Source of the DNA: Leclercia sp. S52
GTDB taxonomy: Bacteria; Pseudomonadota; Gammaproteobacteria; Enterobacterales; Enterobacteriaceae
DNA length: 64,000 nucleotides
NCBI RefSeq assembly: GCF_039727615.1
Contig: NZ_CP152474.1
Span: 1,550,001 to 1,614,000, forward strand
Direction of reading: 5' to 3'
Below the pieces are notes generated by a model that made no database searches, was not told the DNA's origin, and saw only the letters and a program-made list of their open reading frames with translations. Shown piece by piece: positions 1 to 10,254 of the stretch. Position numbers and translations under genes: made by a program. Each line of letters begins with the position of its first letter. The stretch's first letter is position 1.

Positions 1-270
1 GGCGTGGTGACCGGCGAAGCCATTCTTGGGGCCAATATCTTCCGCGACTTTTTTGCCGGTATCCGCGATATCGTTGGTGGCCGCTCCGGGGCCTATGAGA
101 AAGAGTTGCGTAAAGCCCGTGAGATCGCCTTCAAAGAGCTGGGCGAGCAGGCGAAGGCGCTGGGCGCCGATGCCGTGGTGGGTATCGACATCGACTACGA
201 AACCGTCGGTAAAGACGCCAGCATGCTGATGGTCAGCGTCAGCGGTACGGCGGTGAAAACCCGCCGATGA
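1..270 (+). CDS. ybjQ: YbjQ family protein (5' truncated by window edge)
   Basis: The reading frame is open from base 1 and ends at a TGA at 268-270. About 90 residues are present; from memory the E. coli protein is 107 residues, so roughly the first 18 are outside the window. The visible sequence contains the conserved stretch [13 protein letters not shown] and the C-terminal [11 protein letters not shown] typical of the family (UPF0145). This is a small homo-oligomeric protein whose biochemical role is not known. Its stop overlaps the amiD start as ATGA, so the two genes are very probably translationally coupled, as in E. coli. Confidence 0.93.
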   Translation, partial: GVVTGEAILGANIFRDFFAGIRDIVGGRSGAYEKELRKAREIAFKELGEQAKALGADAVVGIDIDYETVGKDASMLMVSVSGTAVKTRR

Positions 271-1097
271 AGTGTGCCATTGTGCCCGTCCTGCTGGCGC
301 TGCTGCTGGCAGGCTGTGCGACAGAAAAAGGGGTCGTGGATAAAGGCGCTTACGAGCTGGATACCCGGCGTCAGGCCCAGGCGGCTTACCCGCGCATCAA
401 AGTGCTGGTGATCCACTACACCGCCGACGACTTCGACAGCTCGCTGGCCACCCTGACCGATAAAAACGTCAGCTCCCACTATTTGATCCCGGCGATCCCG
501 CCGCAGCACAACGGCAAGCCGCGGATCTGGCAGCTGGTGCCGGAGCGCGATCTGGCCTGGCATGCCGGAGTCAGCTTCTGGCGCGGCGCGACCCGGATTA
601 ATGACACCTCGATCGGTATTGAGCTGGAAAACCGCGGCTGGCAAAAAAGCGGCGGACAGAAACGCTTCGTCCCGTTTGAACCGGCGCAGATTGCCGCCCT
701 GATCCCGCTGGCAAAGGACATTATTCAGCGCTACGACATCAAGCCGCAGAACGTGGTGGCCCATGCTGATATCGCCCCGCAGCGCAAAGACGATCCGGGG
801 CCGCTGTTTCCCTGGCAGGCGCTGGCGCAGCAGGGGATAGGGGCCTGGCCGGATCCGGCCCGGGTGGCGTTTTACCTCAACGGGCAGTCGCCGTATCAGC
901 CGGTGGAGACGTCGGCCTTGCTCGATCTGTTAGCCCGTTACGGTTATGAGGTGCCGGAGAATATATCTTCAGCACAGCAAAAAAGAGTCATCATGGCGTT
1001 TCAGATGCATTTTCGCCCACAATTATGGAATGGTGTTTCTGATAAAGAAACAATGGCCATTGCCGAAGCCTTACTGGAAAAATACGGGCAGGGATAG
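267..1097 (+). CDS. amiD: N-acetylmuramoyl-L-alanine amidase AmiD (outer-membrane lipoprotein)
   Basis: This 276-residue protein is the zinc amidase AmiD (YbjR), which cleaves the bond between MurNAc and L-Ala in peptidoglycan and anhydro-muropeptides. A lipoprotein signal ends in the lipobox LLAGC with the acylated Cys at residue 17. The amidase_2 domain follows, with the zinc ligand His50 in VIHYT and the His and Asp of the [14 protein letters not shown] motif. A peptidoglycan-binding-like helical domain forms the last 70 residues. The start overlaps the ybjQ stop by 4 bases. It is the last core gene before the T2SS insertion. Confidence 0.95.
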   Translation: MKCAIVPVLLALLLAGCATEKGVVDKGAYELDTRRQAQAAYPRIKVLVIHYTADDFDSSLATLTDKNVSSHYLIPAIPPQHNGKPRIWQLVPERDLAWHAGVSFWRGATRINDTSIGIELENRGWQKSGGQKRFVPFEPAQIAALIPLAKDIIQRYDIKPQNVVAHADIAPQRKDDPGPLFPWQALAQQGIGAWPDPARVAFYLNGQSPYQPVETSALLDLLARYGYEVPENISSAQQKRVIMAFQMHFRPQLWNGVSDKETMAIAEALLEKYGQG

Positions 1098-1378
1098 CCC
1101 TAAAAAATAACCCTTTTTGAGTAATTTTACCTTATTTGATTGAGATTAATCTTAAGTACATCCGCAATTCATTTTTAGTTAATTGACTTAAAATTACCCA
1201 CATTTAATATGTACGCATAGCTTGCTAAGCAATTTAGCAAATAAAAACAAAATATGAGAGTTACTCTCAATAGAACGTACATCTTCTTTTTTATCTGAAC
1301 CTGATCCCTTTTTATCTGCTGTGACATTTCTGTCGCTGCACCTCTTTTATTTATAAAAAATTGAAAACAGGCATAATA
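1098..1378 (+). promoter_or_regulatory. AT-rich spacer with candidate promoter for the Crp-like regulator
   Basis: No gene is visible in these 281 bases, which are much richer in A+T than the flanking genes. A possible sigma70 promoter is TTGACT at 1183-1188 with TAATAT at 1205-1210 (16-base spacer), leaving a leader of about 160 bases before the ATG at 1379. The AT richness would suit silencing by H-NS, known for gsp loci in E. coli; that is inference. Promoter assignment is weak. Confidence 0.3.
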
Positions 1379-2002
1379 ATGTTAAGTATCTACGGTAACA
1401 ATTGTCGTCCGCAACAGGCTATAGAAGCAATTATTGCAGCAACTGCTGATTGTCCGGAAAAAACGTTAAAGAAATGGCAGAAAATCGTCACTTCTGATAC
1501 CAATTATATTCAGGTTGTCGTGAGCGGAGAGGTAGAAATCCGCCGCATGTCCGATGAATTGAGCATGTTTACCATGCGTAATCAGAGCATTTTAGGTGTC
1601 GCAGCCGTTTACAACAATGCGGCACACATGTACGGCCTGGCCCGCACCACCACGGTGATCCGCACCATCAAAAAATCCGATTTCGAACGTATCATCCGCG
1701 AAAATAATCTCTGGGCTGAACTGACTCAGGTTCTGGTCTGGTATATTGGCATCCTTACTAAACGTGACGATGTCCTGGTTGCCCGCAGTGCCTATTCTGT
1801 GGTGCGTGAATTCCTGCTCGAAATTAATGATTTGATCGTTTTACATAAACGCGATGTTAATGTTTATGACTATATTCAGGAATACACTAACCTGGCACGC
1901 AGCACCATTATTAAAATTCTCTCCGACCTTAAGAAAGGTCACTATATCGTGGTCGAAAAAGGCAAGTTGATTACCATTAATAATCTGCCGGAGCGCTACT
2001 GA
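1379..2002 (+). CDS. Crp/Fnr-like winged-helix transcriptional regulator (IprA/YaiV type)
   Basis: The product has 207 residues from the ATG at 1379; an upstream in-frame TTG at 1361 is less likely. The N-terminal 110 residues look like a cyclic-nucleotide-binding-type beta barrel (YIQVVVSGEVEIRRM, then TTTVIRTIKKSDFERI). The C-terminal part has a winged-helix fold (YTNLARSTIIKILSDLKKGHYIVVEKGKLITI). The architecture resembles IprA/YaiV-type regulators of enterobacteria, which lack the nucleotide-binding residues of Crp. It lies beside the gsp cluster, and its 3' end overlaps the convergent gspB by 26 bases. A role in regulating the T2SS is possible but not shown by the sequence. Confidence 0.65.
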   Translation: MLSIYGNNCRPQQAIEAIIAATADCPEKTLKKWQKIVTSDTNYIQVVVSGEVEIRRMSDELSMFTMRNQSILGVAAVYNNAAHMYGLARTTTVIRTIKKSDFERIIRENNLWAELTQVLVWYIGILTKRDDVLVARSAYSVVREFLLEINDLIVLHKRDVNVYDYIQEYTNLARSTIIKILSDLKKGHYIVVEKGKLITINNLPERY

Positions 2003-2576
2003 AATTCACCCGCCCGATCTCCTTCGTGTCCAGCGGAGGAGATTTTTTTACCTCTTGTCCTGTATCCAGGTTCTCATCTTCCGGCTGTGGCGGAATTTTC
2101 CCTTGAGAATAATCTAATTGCTGCTCTTTCACGGCCTGCATAAACCGTTCCTGCAGTGAGGGGGTATGTACCTCCTCGTGCGTATCGGGCAGGGCCTGAT
2201 CCAAAGGTACACCGTCCGGGGCCTGTTGCCAGTCGGCGTCACTGTCTACGATCGGGCTCTCTTCCGGTGCAGGCAGCGGGGCCACAGGCACCGGTTTTGG
2301 CTTCGGCTGCGGGAAGGGTTTCGACACATATACATAGTGCATATCCGACACCTGGGTTTCAGGCGTGGCGACGGCCACCGGTTTCGGCGCGGGCGCCGGA
2401 TGGCGCAGGTCATGGTAAAGGTGGGCGTAGAGTCCGGCGATAACCATCGCGCACAGGCAGAAAATACTGGCCAGCACTCCGCCCAGCACGCGTTTCATCG
2501 ACGGCAGGCGGTATGAGAACCAAACCGCCTCGCCGGTGGTATAGCTGCGCTGGGCAGCAAGACATATTGTAGACAT
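1977..2576 (-). CDS. gspB: Type II secretion accessory protein GspB-like
   Basis: The 199-residue product has a cytoplasmic N-terminus, one membrane segment at about residues 30-50 (GGVLASIFCLCAMVIAGLY) and a long Pro-rich periplasmic part with PKPKPVP and PQPEDEN tracts. This is the layout of GspB/PulB partners of GspA, which bind peptidoglycan and help the secretin cross the wall. The start codon overlaps the gspA stop as TAATG, so translation is coupled. The conserved GspB C-terminal beta domain known from OutB and ExeB is not obvious. The assignment therefore rests mainly on position and topology. The 3' end overlaps the convergent regulator gene. Confidence 0.6.
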   Translation of the reverse strand: MSTICLAAQRSYTTGEAVWFSYRLPSMKRVLGGVLASIFCLCAMVIAGLYAHLYHDLRHPAPAPKPVAVATPETQVSDMHYVYVSKPFPQPKPKPVPVAPLPAPEESPIVDSDADWQQAPDGVPLDQALPDTHEEVHTPSLQERFMQAVKEQQLDYSQGKIPPQPEDENLDTGQEVKKSPPLDTKEIGRVNFSSAPADY

Positions 2577-4153
2577 TATGACGTTTTCCCCTGGACCGGC
2601 GTGGCGGAAGCGCTGTCGCTCACCGACGTCAGAATGGCGGGTGTGGTGTGATTGACGCGCATCAGCTGCATCAGGGTCTCTTCTCCCGGCAGGCCATCAA
2701 CGTTTAAGTGCATGTTTTTCTGGAAGGCTTTAGTGCGCGCCTCCAGCGTTTGTGTCCAGACGTGGGTATGCGTTTCAGGCTCATTCAGGGCCTGGCTCAG
2801 CTGGGCATCGATCCAGCCCACATCCTGGCTGTCGCTGGCGGCGGTGATCGCCTCTTTGCCCGACGGCGTCAGACGGTGCAGCAGGGTATAGCTGCCGGTA
2901 GCGTGTTGAGTGAACCAGGTCCGACTCACCTGCTAGGTGCGGTTGTTCATCAGCAGATCGAGAGAGTCTTTCCCGACCCGCGCGACCACCGCATAGTTCA
3001 GATGATCCCCGGTTTTTAGCTCGCCGATCCACGGATACCCCTCCTGCTCCAGCGTCGCCAGCGGCGCGCTGCCCTGTTTACACTGCAAATTCACCCGCCC
3101 GGCATTCTGGCACAGCGCCTCCTCGGCGGAGGCATCGTATCCCCACATGGTGTAGAGCTGATGCATGGCATCCGGCTGGTTCACCACCTCGCGATCGATC
3201 GCCGGCTGTACCGGAGCCTGAGTCTTAGTCACCTGCGGGATCCAGCGCGCCGGCACCGGCGGTTTGAACGGCAGCGCCGCGGTGATGGCGTCAGAGAAGT
3301 GCCAGCCGCAGGCAGCAAACAGCACGCAGGCAAACAGCCCCACTGTCGCCAGACGTCTATTGCTGCGTTTGACCGGTAACACTTCCCCCGCCGCGAGGCG
3401 CAGATGGCGTGTCCCCACCAGCCCGGCACGTTCAGTCCATGCGGCCAGCAACGCCAGGTGCGCCAGCGCGTTCAGCTGGCTGACGGAACCTTTGGTCAGG
3501 GCCTGCATCCGACGAATGCGGGCCGGGGTAAACGGCGAAGTATCTGCGCCGTGGTGGGCGATCTGCGCCTGAATATAGTGCAGACACTCGCGGCCGGTGA
3601 GGGCGCGCAGCGTATGACGGGTATGCATCCGGGCGCCGAGGCCGGTATCGGCCAGCAGACGCGCCTCCTGATCCGCCGTGCCGGTCAGCAGGATGGTCAG
3701 CGGCAACGCGCTCTCCTGCGCCCGCGTCAGCAGCATGCCCAGAACCTCCCAACTGTTGTCGCGCATCGCCTGGACTGCCGAGATACTCAGCACCAGGCCC
3801 TGGGTGCGACAGCGCGGGAATGCCTCATGCCATTGGCGCAGCACTGCATCAATGGCATGAAGTCTGTTTTTGGCATCGGTGTTCTTTGGATTGAGCTTAT
3901 AGAGCAGGGCGCTGGCGCTCAGTTTCGGAAACGCATTGATCGCCACCCCGGCAGAGGTCTGCGCCAGCAGCTCGCTGCTGAACTGGCCGAGCAGGGATTC
4001 GTCGTCGGAAAACAGCCCCACGATCCCAGGTGTGCGCGATTTGTCCTTCAGCATGCCGAACACATCCTGGTGGTAGGGCACGAAGAACTCCCCCGCAGAA
4101 CGGGTCACCTTGCTGAAAGGCTGACCGGTGAATTTAAAATGGCTCAGATACAT
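2576..4153 (-). pseudogene. gspA: gspA: GspA/ExeA-type protein interrupted by in-frame TAG
   Basis: Translation starts at the ATG at 4151-4153 (MYLSHFKFTGQPF, a typical GspA N-terminus). A TAG stop lies at 2933-2935, and the same frame stays open to 2576. The remainder encodes WFTQHATGSYTLL and then a peptidoglycan-binding-like motif, NVDGLPGEETLMQL. E. coli GspA as I recall it has Trp at this point (QQTWTL against NRT-stop-QV), so a TGG to TAG change is likely. The fragment could restart at the GTG at 2927-2929. A membrane segment (RRLATVGLFACVLFAACGW) lies near residue 265. No Walker A motif (GxxxxGKS/T) is visible; the expected position reads GIVGLFSDDESLLGQ. It is divergent from gspC. Confidence 0.8.
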
Positions 4154-4412
4154 AACGACACACCCTGGGATGACAGAAACAGATATTCGCTGCCGAAAGT
4201 ACGGGACGGTGCATTGATGGTCAATTTGCAGGCTGGAGAAAAATATCCTGAATATCGGGCCTAACATCCCCCCCTGTAGAGGGTCAATATTTTTCTGCAT
4301 TAAAGTTAATGGCAAAGCCGATGGAGCGGCAGGTAAGGCCTTATTAATATGAGCGGAAATTTGGTGCAGCGTCAGGCTGCGTATTTCTGCATTTTAAAAG
4401 GCCCGTTAAATA
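4154..4412. promoter_or_regulatory. Divergent intergenic region between gspAB and gspC-O
   Basis: These 259 bases separate the minus-strand gspAB from the plus-strand gspC-O operon, so promoters in both directions are expected here. The arrangement is the same as the E. coli K-12 gsp locus, where H-NS silences both promoters. I see no convincing -35/-10 pair and no coding sequence. Confidence 0.4.
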
Positions 4413-5185
4413 ATGAAGATGCAGCGCTTATATGGACTCATCACGCCCTGCGTAATGTTTATTACGCTGATATTTAGCGGACAACAGGGATATGTGGTCT
4501 TCAAAGAGTATAAAAAAAGTCAGCGAAAAGGTATCGGATCCTGACAAGGCGATAAGCGAGCCGGTTAAGGCACAGGATTTTGCCCTGTTCCAGCCTGCCG
4601 TTTATCAGGATGTCCCCCAGCGTGCGGTAAAAGCACCCATCAGCGCCGAGGTGGAAGGGATTATCAACAGTGACGAAGCATGGATGTCGTTTGCGGTCAT
4701 AAAAACCCCCCTCCGGGCAGCAGAGCTACCGGGAAGGCGAGAGCCTGACGGGCTACAACGATGCCTGGATAGAGGAGATCAACCGCGACAACGTGGTGAT
4801 CAACTACCAGGGCACTCCCCAGACGCTGGCCATAAAACGCCCCGACTACTTTAAAGGCGATACCAGTAATACGCCCACCCCGCGGCCCGTGGCCGATGCG
4901 GGGTTAGATAATTTACATCTCAACGACTATTTCGTGCTGAAGCCCTGGTTCGATAACGGGCAGCTCGAGGGCTATCAAATTAAGCCGAAGAATGCCTCCG
5001 CCTTTTTCAGTCATAGCGGACTGCAAAAAGGCGATGTGGTTGTGAAAGTGAATACCGTCGACATGACGAAAGAAGAACAGGCGAAAAATATTATCGCCAG
5101 CTGGTCGAAAATGAGAGAAGCGGAAGTTGTCGTCAGACGTCACGCTCACCTTGAAAATATTCGGGTTAATGTTTTAAACAATTAA
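4413..5185 (+). pseudogene. gspC: gspC: T2SS inner-membrane clamp protein, reading frame broken twice
   Basis: GspC links the outer-membrane secretin to the inner-membrane platform. Frame 1 from the ATG at 4413 gives a membrane anchor (YGLITPCVMFITLIFSG). It must drop one A of the A7 run at 4512-4518 to continue as KKVSEKVSDPDKAISEPVK. A second shift at the C6 run 4706-4711 is needed to read SGQQSYREGESLTGYNDAW and on to the stop. The homology-region part (residues about 85-150) and a C-terminal PDZ domain (GYQIKPKNASAFF, GLQKGDVVVKVN) are then intact. Removing one base at each run gives 256 residues, a normal GspC length. Both sites are homopolymers, so sequencing error is likely. Confidence 0.82.
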
Positions 5186-5198
5186 CAAGTGTAAAGCC

Positions 5199-7106
5199 AT
5201 GAAGAAAATTCCCTGGGCGTGTCTGGTATTGACCGCCGCCTCGCTCTATTCCAGTTCATTGCTGGCGGCCAATTTTAGCGCCAGCTTTAAAAATACCGAT
5301 ATTCGCGAATTTATCGATACGGTAAGCCGCAACCTGAATAAGACGATTCTGGTCGATCCGTCCGTACAGGGCACCGTTTCTGTCAGAACCTATAACGTGC
5401 TGACCGAGGATGAATATTATCAGTTCTTCCTCAGCGTGCTGGATGTCTACGGCCTGTCGGTGATCCCGATGGATAACGGCATGGTCAAAGTGGTGCGCTC
5501 CAGCGTGGCGCGCACCGCCGGGGTGCCGGTAGCGGACAGCAAAAATCCGGGCAAGGGCGATGAGATCATCACCCGCGTGGTGCGCATGGAGAACGTGCCG
5601 GTGCGCGAACTGGCCCCGCTGCTACGTCAGCTGAACGATGCCTCGGGCATCGGTAACGTGGTGCACTTTGAGCCTTCCAACGTGCTGTTGCTGACCGGGC
5701 GCGCCTCGGTGGTTAACCGGCTGGTGGATCTGGTGGAGCGCGTCGATCGCTCCGGGGTGCAGCGCCGGGAGATCGTCCCGCTGCGCTACGCCTCTGCCAA
5801 AGAGCTCTCCGAGATGTTGAACAACCTCAATAACGAGGAGCAGAAAGGGCAGAACGCGCCGCAGCTGGCGACTAAAGTCGTGGCCGACGACGAAACCAAC
5901 AGCCTGATCATCAGCGGCCCGGAAGAAGCCCGGGCGCGCACCCGGTCGCTGGTGGGCCAGCTGGATCGCGAGCAGAACAACGAAGGCAACACCCGCGTCT
6001 TCTACCTGAAATACGCCAACGCCAGCAAAGTGGTGCCGGTGCTGACCGGCATTGGCGAGCAGCTGAAAGACAAAGCCGGGGCGGCGAAAGGCAAAACCAC
6101 TTCAGCCAGCAGCGATTTGAACATCACCGCGGACGAAGCCACCAACTCGCTGGTGATCACCGCCCAGCCGAACGTGATGAACTCGCTGGAAAAGGTGATC
6201 GACAAGCTGGATATCCGCCGTCCGCAGGTGCTGGTGGAGGCGATCATTGCTGAAGTGCAGGACGGGAGCGGTCTTGACCTCGGCGTGCAGTGGACCGGCA
6301 AACACGGCGGGGTGCAGTTTGGCTCGACCGGGCTGCCGATTAGCCAGATTAAGAGCGGGGCCATCAAAGGGGCCAGCTTCACTGGCCTGGCGACCGGCTT
6401 CTTTAACGGCGACTTTGGCGCCCTGATGACCGCGCTCTCGACCGACGGTAAAAACGACATTCTCTCGACCCCGAGCGTCGTTACCCTCGATAACAAAGAG
6501 GCGTCGTTCAACGTCGGTCAGGATGTGCCGGTGCTGGCCGGATCCCAGACCACCAGCGGCGACAACGTCTTTAACTCGGTGGAGCGTAAAACCGTCGGTA
6601 CCAAGCTGAAAATTGTGCCGCAGATTAACGACGGCGACATTATCCACCTCAAGATTGAGCAGGAAGTCTCCAGCGTTGACGCCAGCGCCACCGAAGATGC
6701 GAGCCTCGGCCCGACCTTCAACACCCGCACCATCAATAACGAAGTGATGGTGCACAGCGGGCAGACCGTGGTGCTCGGCGGGCTGATGGAGAACGTCACT
6801 AAGCAGAACGTCTCGAAGGTGCCGCTGCTGGGCGACATTCCGCTGGTGGGGCAGCTGTTCCGCTACACCTCCCAGGACACCTCGAAACGTAACCTGATGG
6901 TCTTTATCCATACCACCGTTCTGCGTGACGACGACACCTACAGCGCCTCGTCGAAAGAGAAATACGACCAGATCCGCGCCCGTCAGCAGCAGCGCCTGGA
7001 GGAGAAAAAGCTCGGTATCGTCGCCCCTGAGAGCAACGCCGTGCTGCCCGCTTACCCGACCGCGGCCAGCGCCACGCCGGCCAGTCGCAACCCGTTTAAA
7101 GAGTAA
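5199..7106 (+). CDS. gspD: Type II secretion system secretin GspD
   Basis: The 635-residue product forms the outer-membrane channel of the T2SS. A signal peptide of about 23 residues ends at SLLAA. Next come an N0 domain ([17 protein letters not shown]), three N domains (about 125-345) and the secretin beta-barrel domain (about 350-600), with the conserved [14 protein letters not shown] near residue 550. A short C-terminal tail ending in RNPFKE is where pilotin binding would be expected in Klebsiella-type secretins; no pilotin gene is visible in the window. The gene is intact and lies 13 bases after gspC. Confidence 0.97.
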   Translation: MKKIPWACLVLTAASLYSSSLLAANFSASFKNTDIREFIDTVSRNLNKTILVDPSVQGTVSVRTYNVLTEDEYYQFFLSVLDVYGLSVIPMDNGMVKVVRSSVARTAGVPVADSKNPGKGDEIITRVVRMENVPVRELAPLLRQLNDASGIGNVVHFEPSNVLLLTGRASVVNRLVDLVERVDRSGVQRREIVPLRYASAKELSEMLNNLNNEEQKGQNAPQLATKVVADDETNSLIISGPEEARARTRSLVGQLDREQNNEGNTRVFYLKYANASKVVPVLTGIGEQLKDKAGAAKGKTTSASSDLNITADEATNSLVITAQPNVMNSLEKVIDKLDIRRPQVLVEAIIAEVQDGSGLDLGVQWTGKHGGVQFGSTGLPISQIKSGAIKGASFTGLATGFFNGDFGALMTALSTDGKNDILSTPSVVTLDNKEASFNVGQDVPVLAGSQTTSGDNVFNSVERKTVGTKLKIVPQINDGDIIHLKIEQEVSSVDASATEDASLGPTFNTRTINNEVMVHSGQTVVLGGLMENVTKQNVSKVPLLGDIPLVGQLFRYTSQDTSKRNLMVFIHTTVLRDDDTYSASSKEKYDQIRARQQQRLEEKKLGIVAPESNAVLPAYPTAASATPASRNPFKE

Positions 7107-7120
7107 GGGCGAGGCGCAAC

Positions 7121-8599
7121 ATGGACGGACTGAGTCAAGAGTTATGCACCAGCAACTACGCCAAAACCCACGGGATCCTCTTCTGGCAGGATCAGGTCTG
7201 GGTGCGTGATGACGCCCCGGCGTTTGCCCTGCTGGAGATGCGCCGGGTGCTGGGGCGATCCTTCATCCCGACGATCCTGACGGCCGAGGCCTTTGACGAG
7301 ATGCTGGCGAAGATCTGGCAGCAGAACAGCGGCGTCTCCCAGCAGCTGGTGGACGATATGGACGCCGACATCGACCTGATGGCGTTAACCGAGGAGATCC
7401 CCGATAACGAGGATCTGCTGGATAACGACGAAAACTCGCCGGTGATCCGCCTGATCAATGCCATTCTGGGCGAAGCGGTAAAGGACGGTGCCTCGGATAT
7501 TCATATTGAAACCTTTGAGCGCACCCTGAGCATCCGTTTTCGCGTCGATGGCGTACTGCGCCCGGTATTGCAACCGGCGCGCAAGCTCGCGCCGCTGCTG
7601 GTGTCGCGCATTAAGGTGATGTCAAAGCTGGATATCGCCGAGAAACGTCTCCCGCAGGATGGGCGTATCTCCCTGCGCATTGGCCGCAAGGCCATCGACG
7701 TGCGTGTCTCCACCATTCCGTCGCAGTATGGCGAGCGGGTGGTGATGCGTCTGCTGGATAAAAGCAATCTCAAGCCGGATATCAACAAGCTCGGCCTGAT
7801 TGATGAAGAGCTGGAGAAATTAAAAGGGCTGATCGACCGCCCGCACGGCATCATCCTGGTTACCGGGCCGACCGGCTCCGGGAAAAGTACCACCCTGTAC
7901 GCCATCCTGTCGGCGCTGAACGGCCACGAGCGCAATATTCTGACCGTCGAAGATCCGATTGAATATGAGCTGGAAGGGGTCGGGCAGACCCAGGTGAATC
8001 CGCGCGTGGACATGACCTTTGCCCGCGGGCTGCGCGCCATTCTGCGCCAGGATCCGGACGTGGTGATGATCGGTGAGATCCGTGACGGCGAAACCGCGCA
8101 AATCGCGGTCCAGGCGTCGCTGACCGGTCACCTGGTGATGTCCACCCTGCACACCAACAGCGCCGCCGGGGCCATTACCCGTCTGCGCGATATGGGGCTG
8201 GAGTCCTTTTTAATCGGATCATCGTTGCTCGGTGTCATTGCCCAGCGTCTGGTGCGTCGGCTGTGTAGCCACTGCCGGACCACCAGTCCGCTGGACGACA
8301 ATGAAAAGGCGCTGTTCAGCTTTATGGAGACTCCGCCGAAGGCGATCTATCGCGCGGTGGGCTGCGAGCACTGTCGTCAGAGCGGCTATCAGGGGCGGGC
8401 GGGCATTCATGAATTTCTGGTAGTGGACAGCACCATGCGTCGCGCCATTCATGAAGACAAAGATGAGATGTCCATCGAAACCCAGCTCTTCAAACAGGCC
8501 TACAGCCTGCGGGAGAACGGCCTGCTGAAAGTCATCAGCGGTGTCACCTCGCTGGAAGAGGTGATGCGCGTGACCGCCGAGCGTGGAGGAGACGAGTAA
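7121..8599 (+). CDS. gspE: Type II secretion system ATPase GspE
   Basis: This 492-residue cytoplasmic hexameric ATPase powers pseudopilus assembly. The N1/N2 domains that bind GspL occupy about residues 1-150. The Walker A motif GPTGSGKST has its Lys at residue 255. The Walker B region reads [12 protein letters not shown], with [13 protein letters not shown] following. The tetracysteine zinc module (CSHC ... CEHC) lies at about 385-420. The start follows a GAGGCG ribosome site. The stop overlaps the gspF start as TAATG. Confidence 0.98.
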   Translation: MDGLSQELCTSNYAKTHGILFWQDQVWVRDDAPAFALLEMRRVLGRSFIPTILTAEAFDEMLAKIWQQNSGVSQQLVDDMDADIDLMALTEEIPDNEDLLDNDENSPVIRLINAILGEAVKDGASDIHIETFERTLSIRFRVDGVLRPVLQPARKLAPLLVSRIKVMSKLDIAEKRLPQDGRISLRIGRKAIDVRVSTIPSQYGERVVMRLLDKSNLKPDINKLGLIDEELEKLKGLIDRPHGIILVTGPTGSGKSTTLYAILSALNGHERNILTVEDPIEYELEGVGQTQVNPRVDMTFARGLRAILRQDPDVVMIGEIRDGETAQIAVQASLTGHLVMSTLHTNSAAGAITRLRDMGLESFLIGSSLLGVIAQRLVRRLCSHCRTTSPLDDNEKALFSFMETPPKAIYRAVGCEHCRQSGYQGRAGIHEFLVVDSTMRRAIHEDKDEMSIETQLFKQAYSLRENGLLKVISGVTSLEEVMRVTAERGGDE

Positions 8600-9807
8600 T
8601 GGCCTTCTACGCATGGACAGCGACCGACGCGGCGGGCAAAACCCGGCGCGGGACGCTGCAGGCCGAAGGGCAAAAGCAGGTTCGCCAGATGCTGCGCGAT
8701 CAAAAGCTGATCCCGGTCAGCATCACCGAAACCCGCGAGAAGGCGGCTGCCGGTAAAGCGGCAGCCGGGGCGAAGCTCTCGACGCCGGTGCTGTCGATGT
8801 TTACCCGGCAGCTCTCGACCCTTGTCAACGCCGCGCTGCCGCTGGAGAGCGCCCTGAAGGCGATCTCGAAACAGACGGAAGACAAAAAGCTGGCGGCGAT
8901 GGTGGTGGAGATCCGCGAAAAAGTGGTGGAAGGGCATACGCTGTTTGACGCCTTCAGCCAGTTTCCCCGCACCTTCGACAAGCTCTACTGCACCCTGGTG
9001 ATGGCCGGGGAGAAAACCGGCCACCTCGGCGACGTGCTGGAGAAGTTGGCGGAATACAACGAGCAGCGTCAGAAGATGAAAAGCAAGCTCACCCAGGCGA
9101 TGGTCTACCCGATCACCCTGACGGTGGTGGCCATCGCGGTGATCAGTATTTTGCTGGTGGCGGTGGTGCCGCAGGTGATCGAGCAGTTCACCCATATGAA
9201 GCAGCAGCTGCCGATCACCACCCGCACCCTGATTGCGGTGAGCGATTTCCTGCAGGCATACGGCATTTATATCGCTGGCAGCCTCGCCGGGGCCTTTATC
9301 GGCTTCAAAACCTGGCTGCGAAACAGCAAAAACCGTTTTCTGTGGCACAGCTGGCTGGTGAACAACGCCCCGATTAAAAAGCTGGTCTGCGCCATCAACA
9401 GCGCCCGCTATATCCGCACCCTGAGTATTTTACAGGCCAGCAGCGTGCCGCTGCTGGAGGGGATGTATATCGCGATGGACGGTATCGAAAACCTTTATGC
9501 CCGGCAGGTGCTGGAGCAGGCGGCCGATACCGTGCGTCAGGGGGCGTCTTTGTATAACGCGCTGGATCAGGCGAAATTATTCCCGCCCACCATGCTGTAT
9601 ATGATCGCCTCCGGCGAAGAGAGCGGGGAATTAGGCAATTTAATGGACCGCGCGGCGGAAAACCAGGAATCAGCATTACAGCATCGCATTACCTTAACGC
9701 TGTCGGTATTTGAACCGGCGCTGGTGGTGTCGATGGCAACCATTGTTCTGTTTATTGTGCTGTCAATATTACAGCCGCTTCTGCAACTTAATAACATGGT
9801 AGGTTAA
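8599..9807 (+). CDS. gspF: Type II secretion system inner-membrane platform protein GspF
   Basis: The 402-residue polytopic protein has two cytoplasmic four-helix domains separated by membrane segments. TM1 is near residues 170-195 (YPITLTVVAIAVISILLVAV), a second region is around 215-235, and TM3 is at the C-terminus (VSMATIVLFIVLSILQPLL). Internal duplication of the T2SSF domain is visible: FTRQLSTLVNAALPLESAL in the first half and RYIRTLSILQASSVPLLEG in the second. It converts GspE motion into pseudopilin extraction. It is translationally coupled to gspE and intact. Confidence 0.97.
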   Translation: MAFYAWTATDAAGKTRRGTLQAEGQKQVRQMLRDQKLIPVSITETREKAAAGKAAAGAKLSTPVLSMFTRQLSTLVNAALPLESALKAISKQTEDKKLAAMVVEIREKVVEGHTLFDAFSQFPRTFDKLYCTLVMAGEKTGHLGDVLEKLAEYNEQRQKMKSKLTQAMVYPITLTVVAIAVISILLVAVVPQVIEQFTHMKQQLPITTRTLIAVSDFLQAYGIYIAGSLAGAFIGFKTWLRNSKNRFLWHSWLVNNAPIKKLVCAINSARYIRTLSILQASSVPLLEGMYIAMDGIENLYARQVLEQAADTVRQGASLYNALDQAKLFPPTMLYMIASGEESGELGNLMDRAAENQESALQHRITLTLSVFEPALVVSMATIVLFIVLSILQPLLQLNNMVG

Positions 9808-9809
9808 TC

Positions 9810-10254
9810 ATGGCGATGAAACGTAAAAACCTGACCCGTCAGGCGGGCTTCACTTTGCTCGAATTAATGGTGGTGATTGTTATTCTCGGGGTGCTGGCCA
9901 GCATGGTGGTGCCGAATTTAATGGGCAATAAAAAGAAAGCCGATAGCCAGAAAGCCACCAGCGATATTGTTGCGCTCGAAGGCTCGCTGGATATGTATAA
10001 GCTCGATAACCACCGCTACCCGACCACCGAGCAGGGCCTGCAGGCGCTGGTCAGCAAACCGGAAATCGCGCCCATCCCGAACGGCTACCGCGCCGACGGC
10101 TATATCCGCCGCCTGCCGCAGGATCCGTGGGGCAACGACTATCTGCTGGTCAGCCCTGGCGAACACGGCGCGATTGATGTCTTCTCTGCCGGTCCGGACG
10201 GCGAAGCCAATACCGCCGACGATATTACTAACTGGTCGCTCGCGAAAAAAATAA
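9810..10254 (+). CDS. gspG: Major pseudopilin GspG (stop lost by one-base insertion)
   Basis: GspG is the main subunit of the periplasmic pseudopilus. The prepilin cleavage site is G-FTLLELM with Glu at +5, followed by the hydrophobic helix VVIVILGVLASMVV. The C-terminal calcium-binding loop is DVFSAGPDGEANTADDI. As written, the frame runs on through the A7 run at 10245-10251 into gspH without a stop. Removing one A gives AAA AAA TAA and a 147-residue protein ending in AKK, with TAATG coupling to gspH. That is the normal arrangement, so the apparent GspG-GspH fusion is almost certainly an indel artefact. Confidence 0.9.

Noticed and set aside
3404..4264. 286-residue open frame antisense to gspA
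   Set aside because: Even though gspA is interrupted, its two parts match GspA clearly on the minus strand. The plus-strand translation has no recognisable features.
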